In this document: positions 14,466 through 25,449 of the stretch, one piece after another
Position numbering within the stretch: position 1 is the stretch's first letter
Layout of the letters: every line of letters starts with the position of its first letter
Source of the DNA: Zoogloeaceae bacterium
GTDB lineage: Bacteria > Pseudomonadota > Gammaproteobacteria > Burkholderiales > Rhodocyclaceae
Assembly: GCA_031258715.1 (NCBI GenBank)
Contig: JAIRMN010000022.1
Span: 1-32,177, forward strand
DNA length: 32,177 bases
Direction of reading: 5' to 3'
Notes under the pieces: generated by a model
Databases searched by the model: none
Seen by the model: only the letters and a program-made list of their open reading frames with translations
Told to the model about the DNA's origin: nothing
Translations under genes and position numbers: made by a program

Positions 14466-16436
14466 ATGGCGCGTACATCGCTTGCCTTTGGCTTCATGGG
14501 TTCGGTCGTGCTGGTGGGACTGATCGTGACGTTCTTTGCCTCTCCCAGCGTTACGCCACCGCCGGTTGCCGCCATTGACGGCAGCGCGGAAAAACGGCTG
14601 AGGGCGTTTCGCTCAGAGGCGGAACTGCGCGCCTGGTTCCAGGAGAAAACCCGCGACGCCGGGCAGCGCAATAAGGATAAGTCTACGTGGGCGGAAGACC
14701 GTGCCTCCTCGGAATCGATCACCCCTACGCAAAGCGCGGGCGTCGATGAAGGCGGCATCGTCAAGCTGTACGGGAAACATCTGGTCATCCTGCGCCGGGG
14801 ACGGCTTTTTACCGTAAAAATTGGCGGCGACGCCCTTTCTCCCGTCGACATGCAAGACGCCTTTGCGCCCGGCTCCGATGGCAGCGGCACCTGGTATGAC
14901 GAACTCTTGATTTCTGGCGACACCGTCGTGGTCATTGGCTACAACTATGGAAAAGGCGGCACGGAACTGACGCTCTTCAGGATTGCGGAGGATGGCAAGC
15001 TCACCTACCAATCCACCTATGTCCTGCGTTCCAATGACTATTATTCCTCGCGCAATTACGCCAGCCGACTGATTGGCGACACACTGGTTTTTTACACGCC
15101 GAGCTACCTCGGTTCCGATCCTGAAACGTGTCTGCCCGCGTTGCGCCGCTGGCAAAACTGGCAGGAACCCGGCGAATTCAGGCCGATTGCGCCTGCCACC
15201 CGTATTTACCGCGCGGCGGACGATCTCGATCCCAGCGCTCGCGCCATCGCGCTGCATACCGTCACCACCTGCAAAATTGCCAATGGCACACTGGATTGCT
15301 CGGCTTCGGCGGTACTGGGAGATGCCGGACGCGAATTTTATGTTACGAGAAACGCGGTCTATGTCTGGACCGCGCCCTGGTTTCATCATGACAACGCAGA
15401 AGGAGAACCTGTCAGATCCTCGCTTTTCCGCCTGCCGTTTTCGCATGAAGCCGCGCCGACCGCCCTGAAGGTCTTCGGCAGTCCCATCGACCAGTTCTCC
15501 TTTCTGGAAAGCGAAGACGGACATCTCAATGTGCTGTTGCGCGCCGAGGGGCCGATCGCTTCAATGTGGGCGGCGGAGCATGGCAGCCAAAACCTGGCCT
15601 TCCTGCGTGTGCCGCTCGCCGCCTTTGGTGATGGCGCGGATTTTGTCGCAAAGGAAAATTACAGGCTGCTTGCGGCGCCCCAAGGCGGATGGCGCATCCA
15701 GAATCGCTATATTGGCGATGTCCTGGTGTATGGCGCGGAGGAACAGACTTGGGGGGGCGCGGAAAAAACGCCCGCCGCCGCCTATGTGTTTCACTGGAAA
15801 TCGGAAGCGATAAAAGGATTGTCCTACAATCCGCTGCAAAAGATTTCATTGCCGCACGGCGTCGATCGCGTCGAGGCGATGGGCGAGACGCCGTTGCTCA
15901 TCGGCGCGAAGGGTAACGACCTTTATTTCACGCCGCTTTTCATCGCCTCGCCTTACACTTCCGGCCTCATATCGAGGGCGGGCGACAGTTTCAAGCTGGA
16001 AAAGGCCGCGCAGGGCGAAACCCGCAGTCACGGCTTTTTCTACAAACCCGGCGCGGATGGCGGACTTTTGGGACTACCCTTTATCGGCAGCGGCGCACGG
16101 AGTTGGCGGCAGCAACTCTGGCAAACTTCCAGCGGCGTGGTGTTTTTGCGCTACAGGACGTCACATCCCAAAAGCGGCGATATTTCCGGCGGCAGGATCT
16201 CTGCGGCGGGCGTTCTCGCGGCGACGGACAAAGGTGAAAGCAACGACCGCTGCATCGCCTCCTGCGCGGACTGGTACGGCAATTCCCGGCCACTCTTCAT
16301 CGCCAACCGGCTATTCGCGCTGATGGGCTATGAAATCGTGGAAGGGCGGATCGAAAACGGAAGCGTCCAGGAAATCCGCCGCGTCGATTTTTACCGGCAG
16401 ATCGCCCAAACAGAACAGCCTCTTCAGAAACAATGA
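14466..16436 (+). CDS. Secreted/anchored beta-propeller domain protein
   Basis: The 656-aa protein has an N-terminal hydrophobic segment (residues ~5-27, MGSVVLVGLIVTFFA), a signal anchor that places the rest outside the cytoplasm. It then matches the Beta_propel family (PF09826, COG4880-like): QSAGVDEGGIVKLYGKHLVILRRGRLFTVKI, in which relatives have a VDEADIVKTDG motif, followed by propeller blades such as GTWYDELLISGDTVVVIGYNYG. The Cys pairs late in the chain (DRCIASCADWYG) may form disulfides. GGGGAGAG precedes the ATG. It is monocistronic and convergent with pnp. The family has no well-defined role. Confidence 0.78.
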   Translation: MARTSLAFGFMGSVVLVGLIVTFFASPSVTPPPVAAIDGSAEKRLRAFRSEAELRAWFQEKTRDAGQRNKDKSTWAEDRASSESITPTQSAGVDEGGIVKLYGKHLVILRRGRLFTVKIGGDALSPVDMQDAFAPGSDGSGTWYDELLISGDTVVVIGYNYGKGGTELTLFRIAEDGKLTYQSTYVLRSNDYYSSRNYASRLIGDTLVFYTPSYLGSDPETCLPALRRWQNWQEPGEFRPIAPATRIYRAADDLDPSARAIALHTVTTCKIANGTLDCSASAVLGDAGREFYVTRNAVYVWTAPWFHHDNAEGEPVRSSLFRLPFSHEAAPTALKVFGSPIDQFSFLESEDGHLNVLLRAEGPIASMWAAEHGSQNLAFLRVPLAAFGDGADFVAKENYRLLAAPQGGWRIQNRYIGDVLVYGAEEQTWGGAEKTPAAAYVFHWKSEAIKGLSYNPLQKISLPHGVDRVEAMGETPLLIGAKGNDLYFTPLFIASPYTSGLISRAGDSFKLEKAAQGETRSHGFFYKPGADGGLLGLPFIGSGARSWRQQLWQTSSGVVFLRYRTSHPKSGDISGGRISAAGVLAATDKGESNDRCIASCADWYGNSRPLFIANRLFALMGYEIVEGRIENGSVQEIRRVDFYRQIAQTEQPLQKQ

Positions 16437-16438
16437 AA

Positions 16439-16467
16439 ATGGACGCCTGGAATTTCCGGGCGTCCAT
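16439..16467. terminator. Hairpin terminator between convergent genes
   Basis: ATGGACGCC pairs perfectly with GGCGTCCAT, extended by an inner GGAA/TTCC stem. Downstream is CTTT on the plus strand and TTTTC on the minus strand, so the hairpin may serve both the beta-propeller gene and pnp. Confidence 0.65.
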
Positions 16468-16497
16468 CTTTGCGAACGGCAGAATTGCCGCGCGAAA

Positions 16498-18618
16498 TTA
16501 CGGCTGCTGCGGTTCCTGTTGTTGCGCCGCTTCTTCCGCCAGCATCGCCTTCATCGAAAGTTTCACGCGACCGCGGTCGTCGACTTCCATGACCTTGACG
16601 CGCACGATCTGGCCTTCCTTCAGGTAATCCTCGACCCGATTCACGCGCTCGTTGGCGATCTGGGAAATGTGCAACAGGCCGTCCTTGCCGGGCAGGAGAT
16701 TGACGAACGCGCCGAAATCGAGAATCTTCTGTACCGCGCCTTCGTAGATTTTGCCGATTTCCACTTCCGCCGTGATGAGGTCGATGCGCGCGCGCGCGTC
16801 GGCGGCGGCTTCGCTGCTCGTGGCGGCGATGGTGATGGTGCCGTCGTCGGCGATGTCGATGGTGGCGCCGGTTTCTTCCGTCAGGGCGCGGATGACCGAG
16901 CCGCCCTTGCCGATTACGTCGCGGATTTTTTCCGGGTTGATCTTGAAGGTGTAAAGACGCGGCGCGTAGGTGGACATCTCTTCCCGATGCCCGGAAACAG
17001 CGGCTTCCATCAGGCCGAGGATGTGCATCCTCGCTTCATTGGCCTGCGCGAGCGCGATTTTCATGATTTCCCGCGTGATGCCCTGGATCTTGATGTCCAT
17101 TTGCAGCGCCGTGACGCCCTGCCTTGTTCCGGCCACCTTGAAGTCCATGTCGCCCAGATGATCCTCGTCGCCCAGAATATCGGTGAGGACGGCAAAGCGG
17201 TTGCCATCCTTGATGAGACCCATCGCGATTCCAGCAACATGGGATTTCAGCGGTACGCCCGCGTCCATCAGGGCGAGCGATCCCCCGCAGACGGAAGCCA
17301 TCGAGGAGGAGCCGTTGGATTCGGTGATTTCCGAAACCACGCGCATGGAATAGGAGAAATCCTCCGGCCTGGGCAACACCGCCAGCAGGGCGCGCTTGGC
17401 CAGCCGCCCATGCCCGATTTCTCGCCGTTTGGGAGAACCGACGCGCCCGCATTCGCCAGTGGCGAACGGCGGCATGTTGTAATGGAGCATGAAGCGGTCG
17501 CGGTATTCGCCCGCCAGCGCGTCGATAATCTGCTCGTCGCGGTTGGTGCCCAGCGTGGCAATCACCAGTCCCTGCGTTTCGCCGCGGGTAAAGAGGGCGG
17601 AACCGTGGGTGCGCGGCAACACGCCGGTACGGATGCGGATCGGGCGCACGGTGCGGGTATCGCGACCATCGATGCGCGGCGCGCCGGAAAGGATGCGTCC
17701 GCGCACGATGGCGGCTTCCAGGTTGAAAAAGAGATCGGCGACCGCGCCTTCGTCGGCGGCCTCATCGCCTTTGCACAAAGCGGCGATGGTCTCTGCCCGG
17801 ATTTCCTTCACTTTCTGGGTGCGTTCCTGCTTGCCGATGATGTGGTAGGCGGCTTCGAGCCTGGCGCGCGCCAGCGTGTCGACGCGGGCGATCAGGGGTT
17901 CGTCCTTCGCCGGCGGCTGCCAGTCCCATTCCGGTTTGCCGCCCTCTTCCACCAGTTCATTGATGGCGTTGATCGCGGCCTGCATCTGTTCGTGGCCGAA
18001 CATCATCGCATCCAGCATGATTTCTTCGGAAAGCTCACTGGCTTCCGATTCCACCATCAGCACGGCGGCCTCCGTGCCCGCCACCACCAGATCGAGCTGG
18101 CTTTCCTTCAACTGCGTCGCCGTGGGACAGAGCACATAATGGCCATCGACATAAGCGACGCGCGCTGCGCCGATGGGGCCGCCAAAAGGGACGCCGGAAA
18201 TCGCAAGCGCGGCGGAAGCGCCCAACAGCGCGGGAATGTCCGCGTCGATTTCCGGATCGAGGGAAAGGACGGTCGCCACCACTTGCACCTCGTTATAGAA
18301 ACCTTCTGGAAACAAGGGACGAATGGGACGGTCGATCAGGCGGGAAGTCAGGGTTTCCTTTTCCGAAGGCCGCCCTTCGCGCTTGAAAAAACCGCCGGGA
18401 ATGCGTCCCGCGGCATAGAATTTTTCCTGATAATCCACGGTCAGGGGGAAGAAGTCCTGTCCCGGCTTGGCGTCTTTCGCCGCCACCACCGCAACCAGCA
18501 CCACGGTTTCTCCCATGCGCGCCAACACCGCGCCGGAAGCCTGACGAGCAATCTCGCCCGTCTCCAGTGTGACCTGATGATCGCCATAGGCGAAAGTTTT
18601 TTTCACGATTTCAAACAT
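16498..18618 (-). CDS. pnp: Polyribonucleotide nucleotidyltransferase (PNPase)
   Basis: The 706-aa phosphorolytic 3'-5' exoribonuclease is a degradosome component. It has two RNase PH domains: the first with [18 protein letters not shown] and [15 protein letters not shown], the second with [14 protein letters not shown] and the catalytic region [21 protein letters not shown] domain ([25 protein letters not shown]) and an S1 domain ([33 protein letters not shown]) follow. The C-terminus ends in a Gln-rich tail. It lies downstream of rpsO on the same strand with hairpins between them, the usual rpsO-pnp organisation. Length is normal and no defect is seen. Confidence 0.97.
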   Translation of the reverse strand: MFEIVKKTFAYGDHQVTLETGEIARQASGAVLARMGETVVLVAVVAAKDAKPGQDFFPLTVDYQEKFYAAGRIPGGFFKREGRPSEKETLTSRLIDRPIRPLFPEGFYNEVQVVATVLSLDPEIDADIPALLGASAALAISGVPFGGPIGAARVAYVDGHYVLCPTATQLKESQLDLVVAGTEAAVLMVESEASELSEEIMLDAMMFGHEQMQAAINAINELVEEGGKPEWDWQPPAKDEPLIARVDTLARARLEAAYHIIGKQERTQKVKEIRAETIAALCKGDEAADEGAVADLFFNLEAAIVRGRILSGAPRIDGRDTRTVRPIRIRTGVLPRTHGSALFTRGETQGLVIATLGTNRDEQIIDALAGEYRDRFMLHYNMPPFATGECGRVGSPKRREIGHGRLAKRALLAVLPRPEDFSYSMRVVSEITESNGSSSMASVCGGSLALMDAGVPLKSHVAGIAMGLIKDGNRFAVLTDILGDEDHLGDMDFKVAGTRQGVTALQMDIKIQGITREIMKIALAQANEARMHILGLMEAAVSGHREEMSTYAPRLYTFKINPEKIRDVIGKGGSVIRALTEETGATIDIADDGTITIAATSSEAAADARARIDLITAEVEIGKIYEGAVQKILDFGAFVNLLPGKDGLLHISQIANERVNRVEDYLKEGQIVRVKVMEVDDRGRVKLSMKAMLAEEAAQQQEPQQP

Positions 18619-18687
18619 GTTTTCCTCTCACTCAATTCAACAACAACTCGATACGCTTTCCTGGCGGGAAGTCCGCGCGGATAAACG

Positions 18688-18720
18688 AAAAGAGCGCCCT
18701 GCCAACGAGACAGGCCGCCC
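18688..18720 (-). terminator. rpsO-pnp spacer terminator/attenuator
   Basis: On the minus strand GGGCGGCCTGTC pairs with GGCAGGGCGCTC (one mismatch, two G-U pairs, 5-nt loop) and TTTT follows. A second hairpin lies nearer rpsO (GGGCGCG at 18744-18750 with CGCGCCC at 18772-18778). In E. coli the equivalent spacer holds a terminator and RNase III target; the RNase III role here is inferred. Confidence 0.6.
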
Positions 18721-18780
18721 TTGCAACGGATTGCGCGAAGCATGGGCGCGCACCGCGCCCCGTGCGGGACACGCGCCCCT

Positions 18781-19050
18781 TTATTTGCGCAGCCCAAGAC
18801 GTTCGATCAGGCCACGATAACTGTTTAGATCCCTGTCCTTCAGATAATCCAGCAATTTGCGGCGCTGGCTCACCATGCTGAGCAGTCCGCGCCGGGAGTG
18901 GTGATCCTTCTTGTGCTCCTTGAAGTGCCCGGTAAGGTCGTTGATGCGGGCGGTCAGAAGCGCGATCTGCACTTCGGAAGACCCGGTATCTCCGGGCGCA
19001 CGCTGGAATTCGGCAACAATTTTTGCCTTTTGTTCGGTCGTAACAGCCAT
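18781..19050 (-). CDS. rpsO: 30S ribosomal protein S15
   Basis: The 89-aa protein binds 16S rRNA early in small-subunit assembly. The sequence is canonical: [50 protein letters not shown]. The start at 19050 ([11 protein letters not shown]) gives the usual length; the ORF start at 19068 adds six residues absent from the family. It is upstream of pnp. No convincing promoter was found in the ~200 bp before it, though TATTCT and TAGAAT boxes exist on that strand. Confidence 0.98.
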   Translation of the reverse strand: MAVTTEQKAKIVAEFQRAPGDTGSSEVQIALLTARINDLTGHFKEHKKDHHSRRGLLSMVSQRRKLLDYLKDRDLNSYRGLIERLGLRK

Positions 19051-19290
19051 TTCAAACACGCTTTCCAAAAACGGCGCCGCCCCGGTTTGAGAGAGCCAAC
19101 GCCAGACAAATGAACCCGAAAGACGCGCGACACGCTAGAATACGCGCTTTCGGCGGGAATCCCGTGCGTCCGCGCACAAGAGGGTCGGGATTCTATCAGT
19201 ATCGGCGCGCAAAGGGTAGTCTTCCTTTGACCCCTCCCGCGTGGCAATTCATGAGGCATCATGGGGAAAACAGGAACCGGGGAAATGGAC

Positions 19291-19851
19291 ATGGCATTCC
19301 AGGGAGGCTGGCTTTCTTCGGCGCGACGGATCATCAGCCCGAATTTCGACGCGCGGCCCGCAAACGAGACGGTTTCGCTCATCGTCCTGCACAGCATCAG
19401 CCTTCCGCCGGAAGAATTTGGCGGGCATCATGTGGCGGCGTTATTTACAAATACGCTGGATGGCGCGGCGCATCCTTATTTTGCCCCGCTGGTCGATACG
19501 CGCGTCTCCGCCCATTTCTTCATCCGGCGCGACGGCGGGTCGATCCAGTTCGTGAGCGCGGAGGATCGCGCCTGGCACGCCGGAAAATCGCGCTGGCAAG
19601 GCCGGGAAAACTGCAACGATTTTTCCATTGGCATCGAACTCGAAGGCAGCGAACGGCAGGCATTCACGCCCGCCCAATACGCCGCCCTCTGGCCGCTGCT
19701 GACCCTCCTCTGCGCCCGCTATCCGATACGCGCCATCGTTGGCCACGAACACATCGCGCCCGGACGAAAAACCGACCCCGGCCCCCACTTCGACTGGCCA
19801 ACCCTCGCCAGACGCTTTCCGGAACAAGGGGTGATTGAAAGCGCCGGATGA
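19291..19851 (+). CDS. ampD: 1,6-anhydro-N-acetylmuramyl-L-alanine amidase
   Basis: The 186-aa cytoplasmic zinc amidase removes the peptide from anhydro-muropeptides during cell-wall recycling and thereby influences AmpR/beta-lactamase signalling in species that have it. Zinc ligands are His34 (SLIVLHSISLP), His152 and Asp162 (GHEHIAPGRKTDPGPHFDW). NISLPPxEFGG is nearly intact as SISLPPEEFGG. The start at 19291 matches E. coli (M + GWL spacing) and follows GGGGA by 7 nt; the ORF start at 19261 is less likely. It is divergent from rpsO. A dispersed repeat follows its stop by ~20 bp. Confidence 0.92.
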   Translation: MAFQGGWLSSARRIISPNFDARPANETVSLIVLHSISLPPEEFGGHHVAALFTNTLDGAAHPYFAPLVDTRVSAHFFIRRDGGSIQFVSAEDRAWHAGKSRWQGRENCNDFSIGIELEGSERQAFTPAQYAALWPLLTLLCARYPIRAIVGHEHIAPGRKTDPGPHFDWPTLARRFPEQGVIESAG

Positions 19852-19874
19852 CCGGTTCGCGCCCCTGTATCGCC

Positions 19875-20074
19875 AAGGAGCAGAGGGCAGAAGACAGAAA
19901 AGTTACCGGCACCCTGCGCCGCGGATTACGCGTCTGGATTGCTTCGTCACTCCGCGCCTCGCTTTTGACGGGTCTGGGCGCGCGCCATGTCGCGCCGTGC
20001 AATGACGGGTAGGTTGTCGCGATTTTTTCTGATCCCTGATCCCCGGATCCGTCCTCTCTCCTCTATCTTCTGCC
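19875..20074 (-). repeat. Dispersed composite repeat, copy R6 (reverse orientation)
   Basis: On the plus strand it begins with GGCAGAAGACAGAAAAGTTA (right end inverted) and GGATTGCTTCGTCACTCCGC (core) and ends with CTCTCTCCTCTATCTTCTGCC, which touches the stop codon of the cytochrome gene at 20074. An extra CAATGACGGGTAGG block lies inside. The copy is diverged from R3 and R5. Confidence 0.7.
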
Positions 20075-20763
20075 TACCAGGTGGGAGTTTCGATAACGGC
20101 GGGAGGCGGGGGTTCGGGTATCCATGTGCCGCAGGCTGCCCAGAGCGCGAGGGTGGCGATCGCCAGCGCCAGCAGGAGCGCCGGAATGCCGCCGCCCCTG
20201 GCGGGCTGGGACGGTTCGTTTTCCGGGACATTGGCGCGGCCGGTCAGCATGGGCAGCAGGAGATTGTGTTTTTTCACGAAGCGATAAAAGACGATGGAAG
20301 CCACATGCAGGCCGATGAAACCAAGCAGGATGTAGGCAAGCGTCTGGTGCCAGCCGGTGAAACGGATGGCGAGATCGTCGCCGATCAGCGCGGCGAGCGG
20401 CCCGTGAAAGCTGATTTCATCGAAGGAAAACAGCCCCAGGCTGGTTTGCAGGGCGGTCAGAAAAAGCAGGGCGAAGACGGAAAGCGCGCCTAGCGGGTTG
20501 TGTCCCAGGCCGCGCCACTCGCCTTTCAGGTAGGCGAGGACGCGGGCGGGCGTGGGGAAGAACTGCAGGAAGCGGGCATAGGTGGAGCCGATGAATCCCC
20601 AGATCACGCGAAACGTCAGAATGGGCACGACAAAAACGCCGATCTTGCCATGCAAGTCAATCGCGTCATCCATCTTGCCAGTGACGAAAAGCGCGGCGAT
20701 GGAAGCGACCAGAAGCCAATGAAAAAAGCGGGTGGGCAGATCCCAGACTTTGACGGTTTGCAT
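20074..20763 (-). CDS. Cytochrome b561-family membrane protein
   Basis: The 229-aa protein is a di-haem b-type cytochrome of the bacterial cytochrome b561/Ni-Fe-hydrogenase b family (PF01292), which passes electrons within the inner membrane. Four transmembrane helices carry candidate haem His: His15 (RFFHWLLV), His38 (IDLHGKIG), and those in FTGWHQTLAY and GLHVASIVFYRF. A fifth C-terminal helix and a Pro-rich tail (PEPPPPAVIETPTW) follow. AAGGAG precedes the ATG at 20763. It lies 35 bp after secF on the same strand, so it may be read from the sec operon. No cytochrome c or hydrogenase partner is adjacent. Confidence 0.85.
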   Translation of the reverse strand: MQTVKVWDLPTRFFHWLLVASIAALFVTGKMDDAIDLHGKIGVFVVPILTFRVIWGFIGSTYARFLQFFPTPARVLAYLKGEWRGLGHNPLGALSVFALLFLTALQTSLGLFSFDEISFHGPLAALIGDDLAIRFTGWHQTLAYILLGFIGLHVASIVFYRFVKKHNLLLPMLTGRANVPENEPSQPARGGGIPALLLALAIATLALWAACGTWIPEPPPPAVIETPTW

Positions 20764-20798
20764 GATGAAAACTCCTTTTTCAGAAAACACGGGCGCCT

Positions 20799-21773
20799 TC
20801 AGACGCAGGCGCCATCCGCCGTCATGGTCGGGTCCTTGGCCTTGGCGGGCTTGATGAACTGTTCGCGCGAAACGCCCAGCCACATGACAATGGGCGAAGC
20901 GACCAGAACCGACGAATAAATGCCGAAGCAGATGCCGATGGTCAGCGCCAGCGCGAAATTGTGCAGGGTTTCGCCGCCGAAGATCAGCATGGAAAGTACC
21001 ACCGCCTGCGTGGAACCGTGGGTAATGACGGTGCGCGATATGGTGCTGGTGATGGCGCGATCCAGGACTTGTGCCGTCGTCATGCCGCGCACTTTCCGGA
21101 AGGTCTCGCGCACGCGGTCGAAGACCACCACGGATTCATTGACGGAATACCCCAGCACCGCCAGCACCGCAGCCAGCACCGAAAGCGAGAATTCCCACTG
21201 GAAGAAGGCAAAAAACCCAAGGATGATGGTGACATCGTGCAGGTTGGCAATGATGGTGGAGACGGAAAAGCGCCATTCGAAGCGGAAAGCCAGGTAGATC
21301 ATGATGCCGACCACCACGAACAACAGCGCCAGCGCGCCGTTTTCCGCCAGATCCCTGCCGACCTGCGGGCCGACGAAATCGCTCCGGCGCAGTTCCGGCG
21401 GCGTGGCTGTGGTAGCGCTCAGGATTTTCAGTACCATTTCGCCCTGTCGCGCGGCGTCCGGCGCGGCGCTGTCGGCGGCGGCGTCCTGCAGATTCAGCGG
21501 TAGGCGAATCAGCACGTCCTGTGAAGAGCCGAAATGCTGCACCGGCACGTCGCTATAGCCCGCATTTTCCAGCGCGGCGCGAATTTCGGCCAGCGGCGCG
21601 CTCTCCGCGTAATGCACTTCCACCAGCGTGCCGCCCGTGAATTCCACGGAAAAATTAAGCCCGCGCGCCGCCAGGAAAAAGACGGCCAGCGCGAAGGTAA
21701 TCAGGGAAATGATATTGAAGACCAGCGCGTGGCGCATGATCGGAATATCTTTCTTGATGCGGAAAAATTCCAT
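20799..21773 (-). CDS. secF: Protein translocase subunit SecF
   Basis: The 324-aa inner-membrane protein works with SecD and YajC to pull preproteins through SecYEG using the proton gradient. It has the first transmembrane helix, FSVEFTGGTLVEVHY in the periplasmic domain, and the conserved C-terminal RND-like helices with YSVNESVVVFDRVRE, ITSTISRTVITHGSTQ and FALALTIGICFGIYSSVLVASPI. It starts 11 bp after the secD stop. Length is typical. Confidence 0.97.
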   Translation of the reverse strand: MEFFRIKKDIPIMRHALVFNIISLITFALAVFFLAARGLNFSVEFTGGTLVEVHYAESAPLAEIRAALENAGYSDVPVQHFGSSQDVLIRLPLNLQDAAADSAAPDAARQGEMVLKILSATTATPPELRRSDFVGPQVGRDLAENGALALLFVVVGIMIYLAFRFEWRFSVSTIIANLHDVTIILGFFAFFQWEFSLSVLAAVLAVLGYSVNESVVVFDRVRETFRKVRGMTTAQVLDRAITSTISRTVITHGSTQAVVLSMLIFGGETLHNFALALTIGICFGIYSSVLVASPIVMWLGVSREQFIKPAKAKDPTMTADGACV

Positions 21774-21784
21774 GATGTGCTCCC

Positions 21785-23680
21785 TTATTGCGCCCTGGCG
21801 GGTTCAGATTTCCAGACTTGGCCGATGGAGACGCGGACAAGTTTGCGCCGGTAGCCATAGACCAGGTTGACCAGCGCGCGCGAGACCGTGACCGCCGAAA
21901 AGATGGAGGTAAAGATGCCCAGGCAATGAACCACGGCAAAGCCGCGCACCGGGCCGGAACCGAAGATCAACAGCGCCAGACCCGCGATCAGGGTTGTGAG
22001 GTTGGAATCGAGAATGGTGTCGAAGGCGCGTTCATAACCGGCGTGGATGGCGGCCTGGGGCGTCATTCCGGCGCGCAGTTCCTCGCGGATGCGCTCGTTG
22101 ATGAGCACGTTGGCGTCGATGGCCATGCCCAGGGTAAGGGCGATGGCGGCAATGCCGGGCAGGGTCAGCGTCGCCTGCAACATGGAAAGCAGGGCTAGCA
22201 GGAAAAGCAGGTTGGCGGTGAGCGCGATGCTGGAAATCAGCCCGACCACGCGGTAGTAAAAACACATGAAGGCCACGACGGCGACAAAGCCCCAGAGCGT
22301 GGAATCAAAGCCCATTTCGATGTTTTCCTTGCCCAGCGAGGGACCGACGGTGCGTTCCTCAATGATCTCCATCGGCGCGGCAAGCGAACCGGCGCGCAGC
22401 AGAAGGGCGATGTCGTTGGCTTCGGACATCCGCATATTGCCGGAAATCATCATGCGTCCGCCGCCGATTTCGCTGCGGATGACCGGTGCGGTCACGACTT
22501 CGGCGCGGCCTTTTTCGATCAGCAGGATCGCCATGCGCTTGCCGGCGTTCTCGCTGGTGATGGCGCGAATGACGCGCGCGCCGGAAGCGTCGAAATCCAG
22601 GTGCACGGCGGGCTGGCCGTTTTCATCTACGCCGGGCTGGGCGTTGGTTAGGCGTTCGCCGGTCAGCACCACCTGTTTCTTCAGCAGGATGGGACGCTTG
22701 CGTCCGTCGCGCTCATGTTCGGTCAGAAGTTCGTCGCCAAACGGCAAACTCCCGCCCAGCGCCGCTTCCAGCGCGCCCGGCGTTTCATCGACCATGCGCA
22801 GTTCCAGTGTCGCGGTACGGCCTATCATATCCTTGGCCTTGCCGGTATCCAGGACACCCGGCAACTGCACCACGATGCGATCCGCGCCCTGCTGGGTAAT
22901 CACCGGCTCAGCCACGCCCAGCTCGTTGATGCGGTTGTGCAGTGTGCTGATATTCTGTTTCAGCGCGTATTCGCCAAGCTGTTGCAAGGCTTCCGGGCGC
23001 AAGGCGGCGGCCAGGGCGAATGTCTTGTCTTCCGCGCTGGCGGCTTCCGTCTCGATCATCGCCAGTTCGGGAAAACGATCGCCGATCAGTTCCTGCGCCT
23101 TCGTCCGCGTTTCGGCATCGTGAAAACGCAGGAGGATGCTTTCTCCCTCGCGGTTGATGCCCGTGTAGCGCATGTCCCGGTCGCGCATCAGTGTGCGCAG
23201 GTCGGCGGAAATGGAATCCAGTCGGCGCGACTTCGCGCCCGGCATGTCGACCTGCAAGAGAAAATGCACGCCGCCGCGCAAATCCAGTCCCTGATACATG
23301 GGCAGCGCGCCGATGGCGGTCAGCCATCGCGGCGAGGCTGAAAGGAAATTCAGCGCCACCACGTAATCATGGTCGGCGGGATTCGGCGCGGGATTCAGCG
23401 CCTTTTCCAGCGCGACGCGCGCCCTGGACTGCGCATTCTCGTCGGCAAAACGCACCTTGATGCCGGTAGCATCGACAAAAATGCCCGTGTTTTCAATGTC
23501 CGCCGCCGCCAGGATTTCCTCGACGCGCGGCCTGAAGTTTTCGTCAATCTTCAGTGTGGCGCGGTTGGAGGAAACCTGCACGGCGGGTGCCGATCCGAGC
23601 AGGTTAGGCAGGGTGTAGACGAACCCAAACAAAAGGGCCGCCAGCACCATGATGTATTTCCAAAGCGGATAGCGATTCAT
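21785..23680 (-). CDS. secD: Protein translocase subunit SecD
   Basis: The 631-aa partner of SecF has one N-terminal helix (KYIMVLAALLFGFVYTLP), a large periplasmic domain with GLDLRGGVHFLLQVD and RNRxxELGVAEPVI-type (LHNRINELGVAEPVITQQG), and five C-terminal helices containing GMAIDANVLINERIREEL and DSNLTTLIAGLALLIFGSGPVRGFAV. Its length and order match proteobacterial SecD. It lies 72 bp downstream of yajC and 11 bp upstream of secF. Confidence 0.97.
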   Translation of the reverse strand: MNRYPLWKYIMVLAALLFGFVYTLPNLLGSAPAVQVSSNRATLKIDENFRPRVEEILAAADIENTGIFVDATGIKVRFADENAQSRARVALEKALNPAPNPADHDYVVALNFLSASPRWLTAIGALPMYQGLDLRGGVHFLLQVDMPGAKSRRLDSISADLRTLMRDRDMRYTGINREGESILLRFHDAETRTKAQELIGDRFPELAMIETEAASAEDKTFALAAALRPEALQQLGEYALKQNISTLHNRINELGVAEPVITQQGADRIVVQLPGVLDTGKAKDMIGRTATLELRMVDETPGALEAALGGSLPFGDELLTEHERDGRKRPILLKKQVVLTGERLTNAQPGVDENGQPAVHLDFDASGARVIRAITSENAGKRMAILLIEKGRAEVVTAPVIRSEIGGGRMMISGNMRMSEANDIALLLRAGSLAAPMEIIEERTVGPSLGKENIEMGFDSTLWGFVAVVAFMCFYYRVVGLISSIALTANLLFLLALLSMLQATLTLPGIAAIALTLGMAIDANVLINERIREELRAGMTPQAAIHAGYERAFDTILDSNLTTLIAGLALLIFGSGPVRGFAVVHCLGIFTSIFSAVTVSRALVNLVYGYRRKLVRVSIGQVWKSEPARAQ

Positions 23681-23752
23681 GGGAAAAAAGCCTGAAAATG
23701 TGAAAGCATGGGCAAGACCGGTCAGGGAGGCGTCAACGCGCCAGATGGGGAC

Positions 23753-24082
23753 TCAGAGCGCCGATTTCAACGTTCCCTTGGGCAGGGCCAGCACGATGGC
23801 GGATCGTTGCACCAGCACTTCCGAACCAGAGAGTATTTCCAGCGCGACATAGCTTTCGCCCAGCTTGCTGACGCGCCCGGCCAGGCCGCCCTGCGTCACC
23901 ACTTCGTCGCCTTTTTGCAGGCTTTCCAGCAACTGCTTGTGTTCCTTGGCGCGCTTCATCTGCGGACGAATCATCATGAACCAGATGAAAACGAATATCA
24001 GAATGAAGGGCAGATAGGCCGCGAATGGGGCGGCATTTGCGCCGGTCGTGGCGACTTCCTGAGCATACGCGATGCTGATCAT
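23753..24082 (-). CDS. yajC: Preprotein translocase subunit YajC
   Basis: The 109-aa single-pass protein associates with SecDF. It has one transmembrane helix (AYLPFILIFVFIWFMMIRPQMKRAKEHK) followed by the cytoplasmic motif LQKGDEVVTQGGLAGRVSKLGES, both diagnostic. It lies between tgt and secD, the order common in proteobacteria. Length is normal. Confidence 0.96.
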   Translation of the reverse strand: MISIAYAQEVATTGANAAPFAAYLPFILIFVFIWFMMIRPQMKRAKEHKQLLESLQKGDEVVTQGGLAGRVSKLGESYVALEILSGSEVLVQRSAIVLALPKGTLKSAL

Positions 24083-24128
24083 CGAACAACTCCTTTAATT
24101 CAGGGCAAAATATGTCAAGCCGCGCATT

Positions 24129-25259
<1,131 letters not shown>

Positions 25260-25334
25260 TCAAAAGGTGAGAAAGGATACTACAAGGCAAGAAATGGCGC
25301 GATTCAAAGTGTCGCTTTCGGGCGTCTTCGGCGT

Positions 25335-25368
25335 GTCAGGGGATAGGAGTCAAGAGTCAGAGGACAAA
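25335..25368 (-). repeat. Dispersed repeat, short partial copy R8
   Basis: The purine-rich stretch GGAGTCAAGAGTCAGAGGAC matches the family's ends. It abuts the IS200/IS605-like hairpins that follow. Confidence 0.4.
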
Positions 25369-25372
25369 AGAC

Positions 25373-25449
25373 GCCACCGGCAAAGCCTGTGGCTTGGATG
25401 GTGAGCGACTCAAAGGCGTCCATGAAACCGTGAGCCGCTTTGAGCGGCT
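25373..25449 (-). repeat. IS200/IS605-type end with two hairpins
   Basis: Hairpin 1 (25373-25393) pairs GCCACcGGC with GCCtGTGGC around AAA, with one central mismatch. Hairpin 2 (25433-25449) pairs AGCCGCT with AGCGGCT around TTG. Both lie just beyond a TnpA C-terminal fragment that reads on the minus strand, where IS200/IS605 elements carry the subterminal hairpin recognised by TnpA. Assignment as a right end is inferred from position and form. Confidence 0.55.

Noticed and set aside
16330-18684. A 784-codon plus-strand ORF opposite pnp.
   Set aside because: pnp on the minus strand is canonical throughout. The antisense product is low-complexity and has no recognisable domain.
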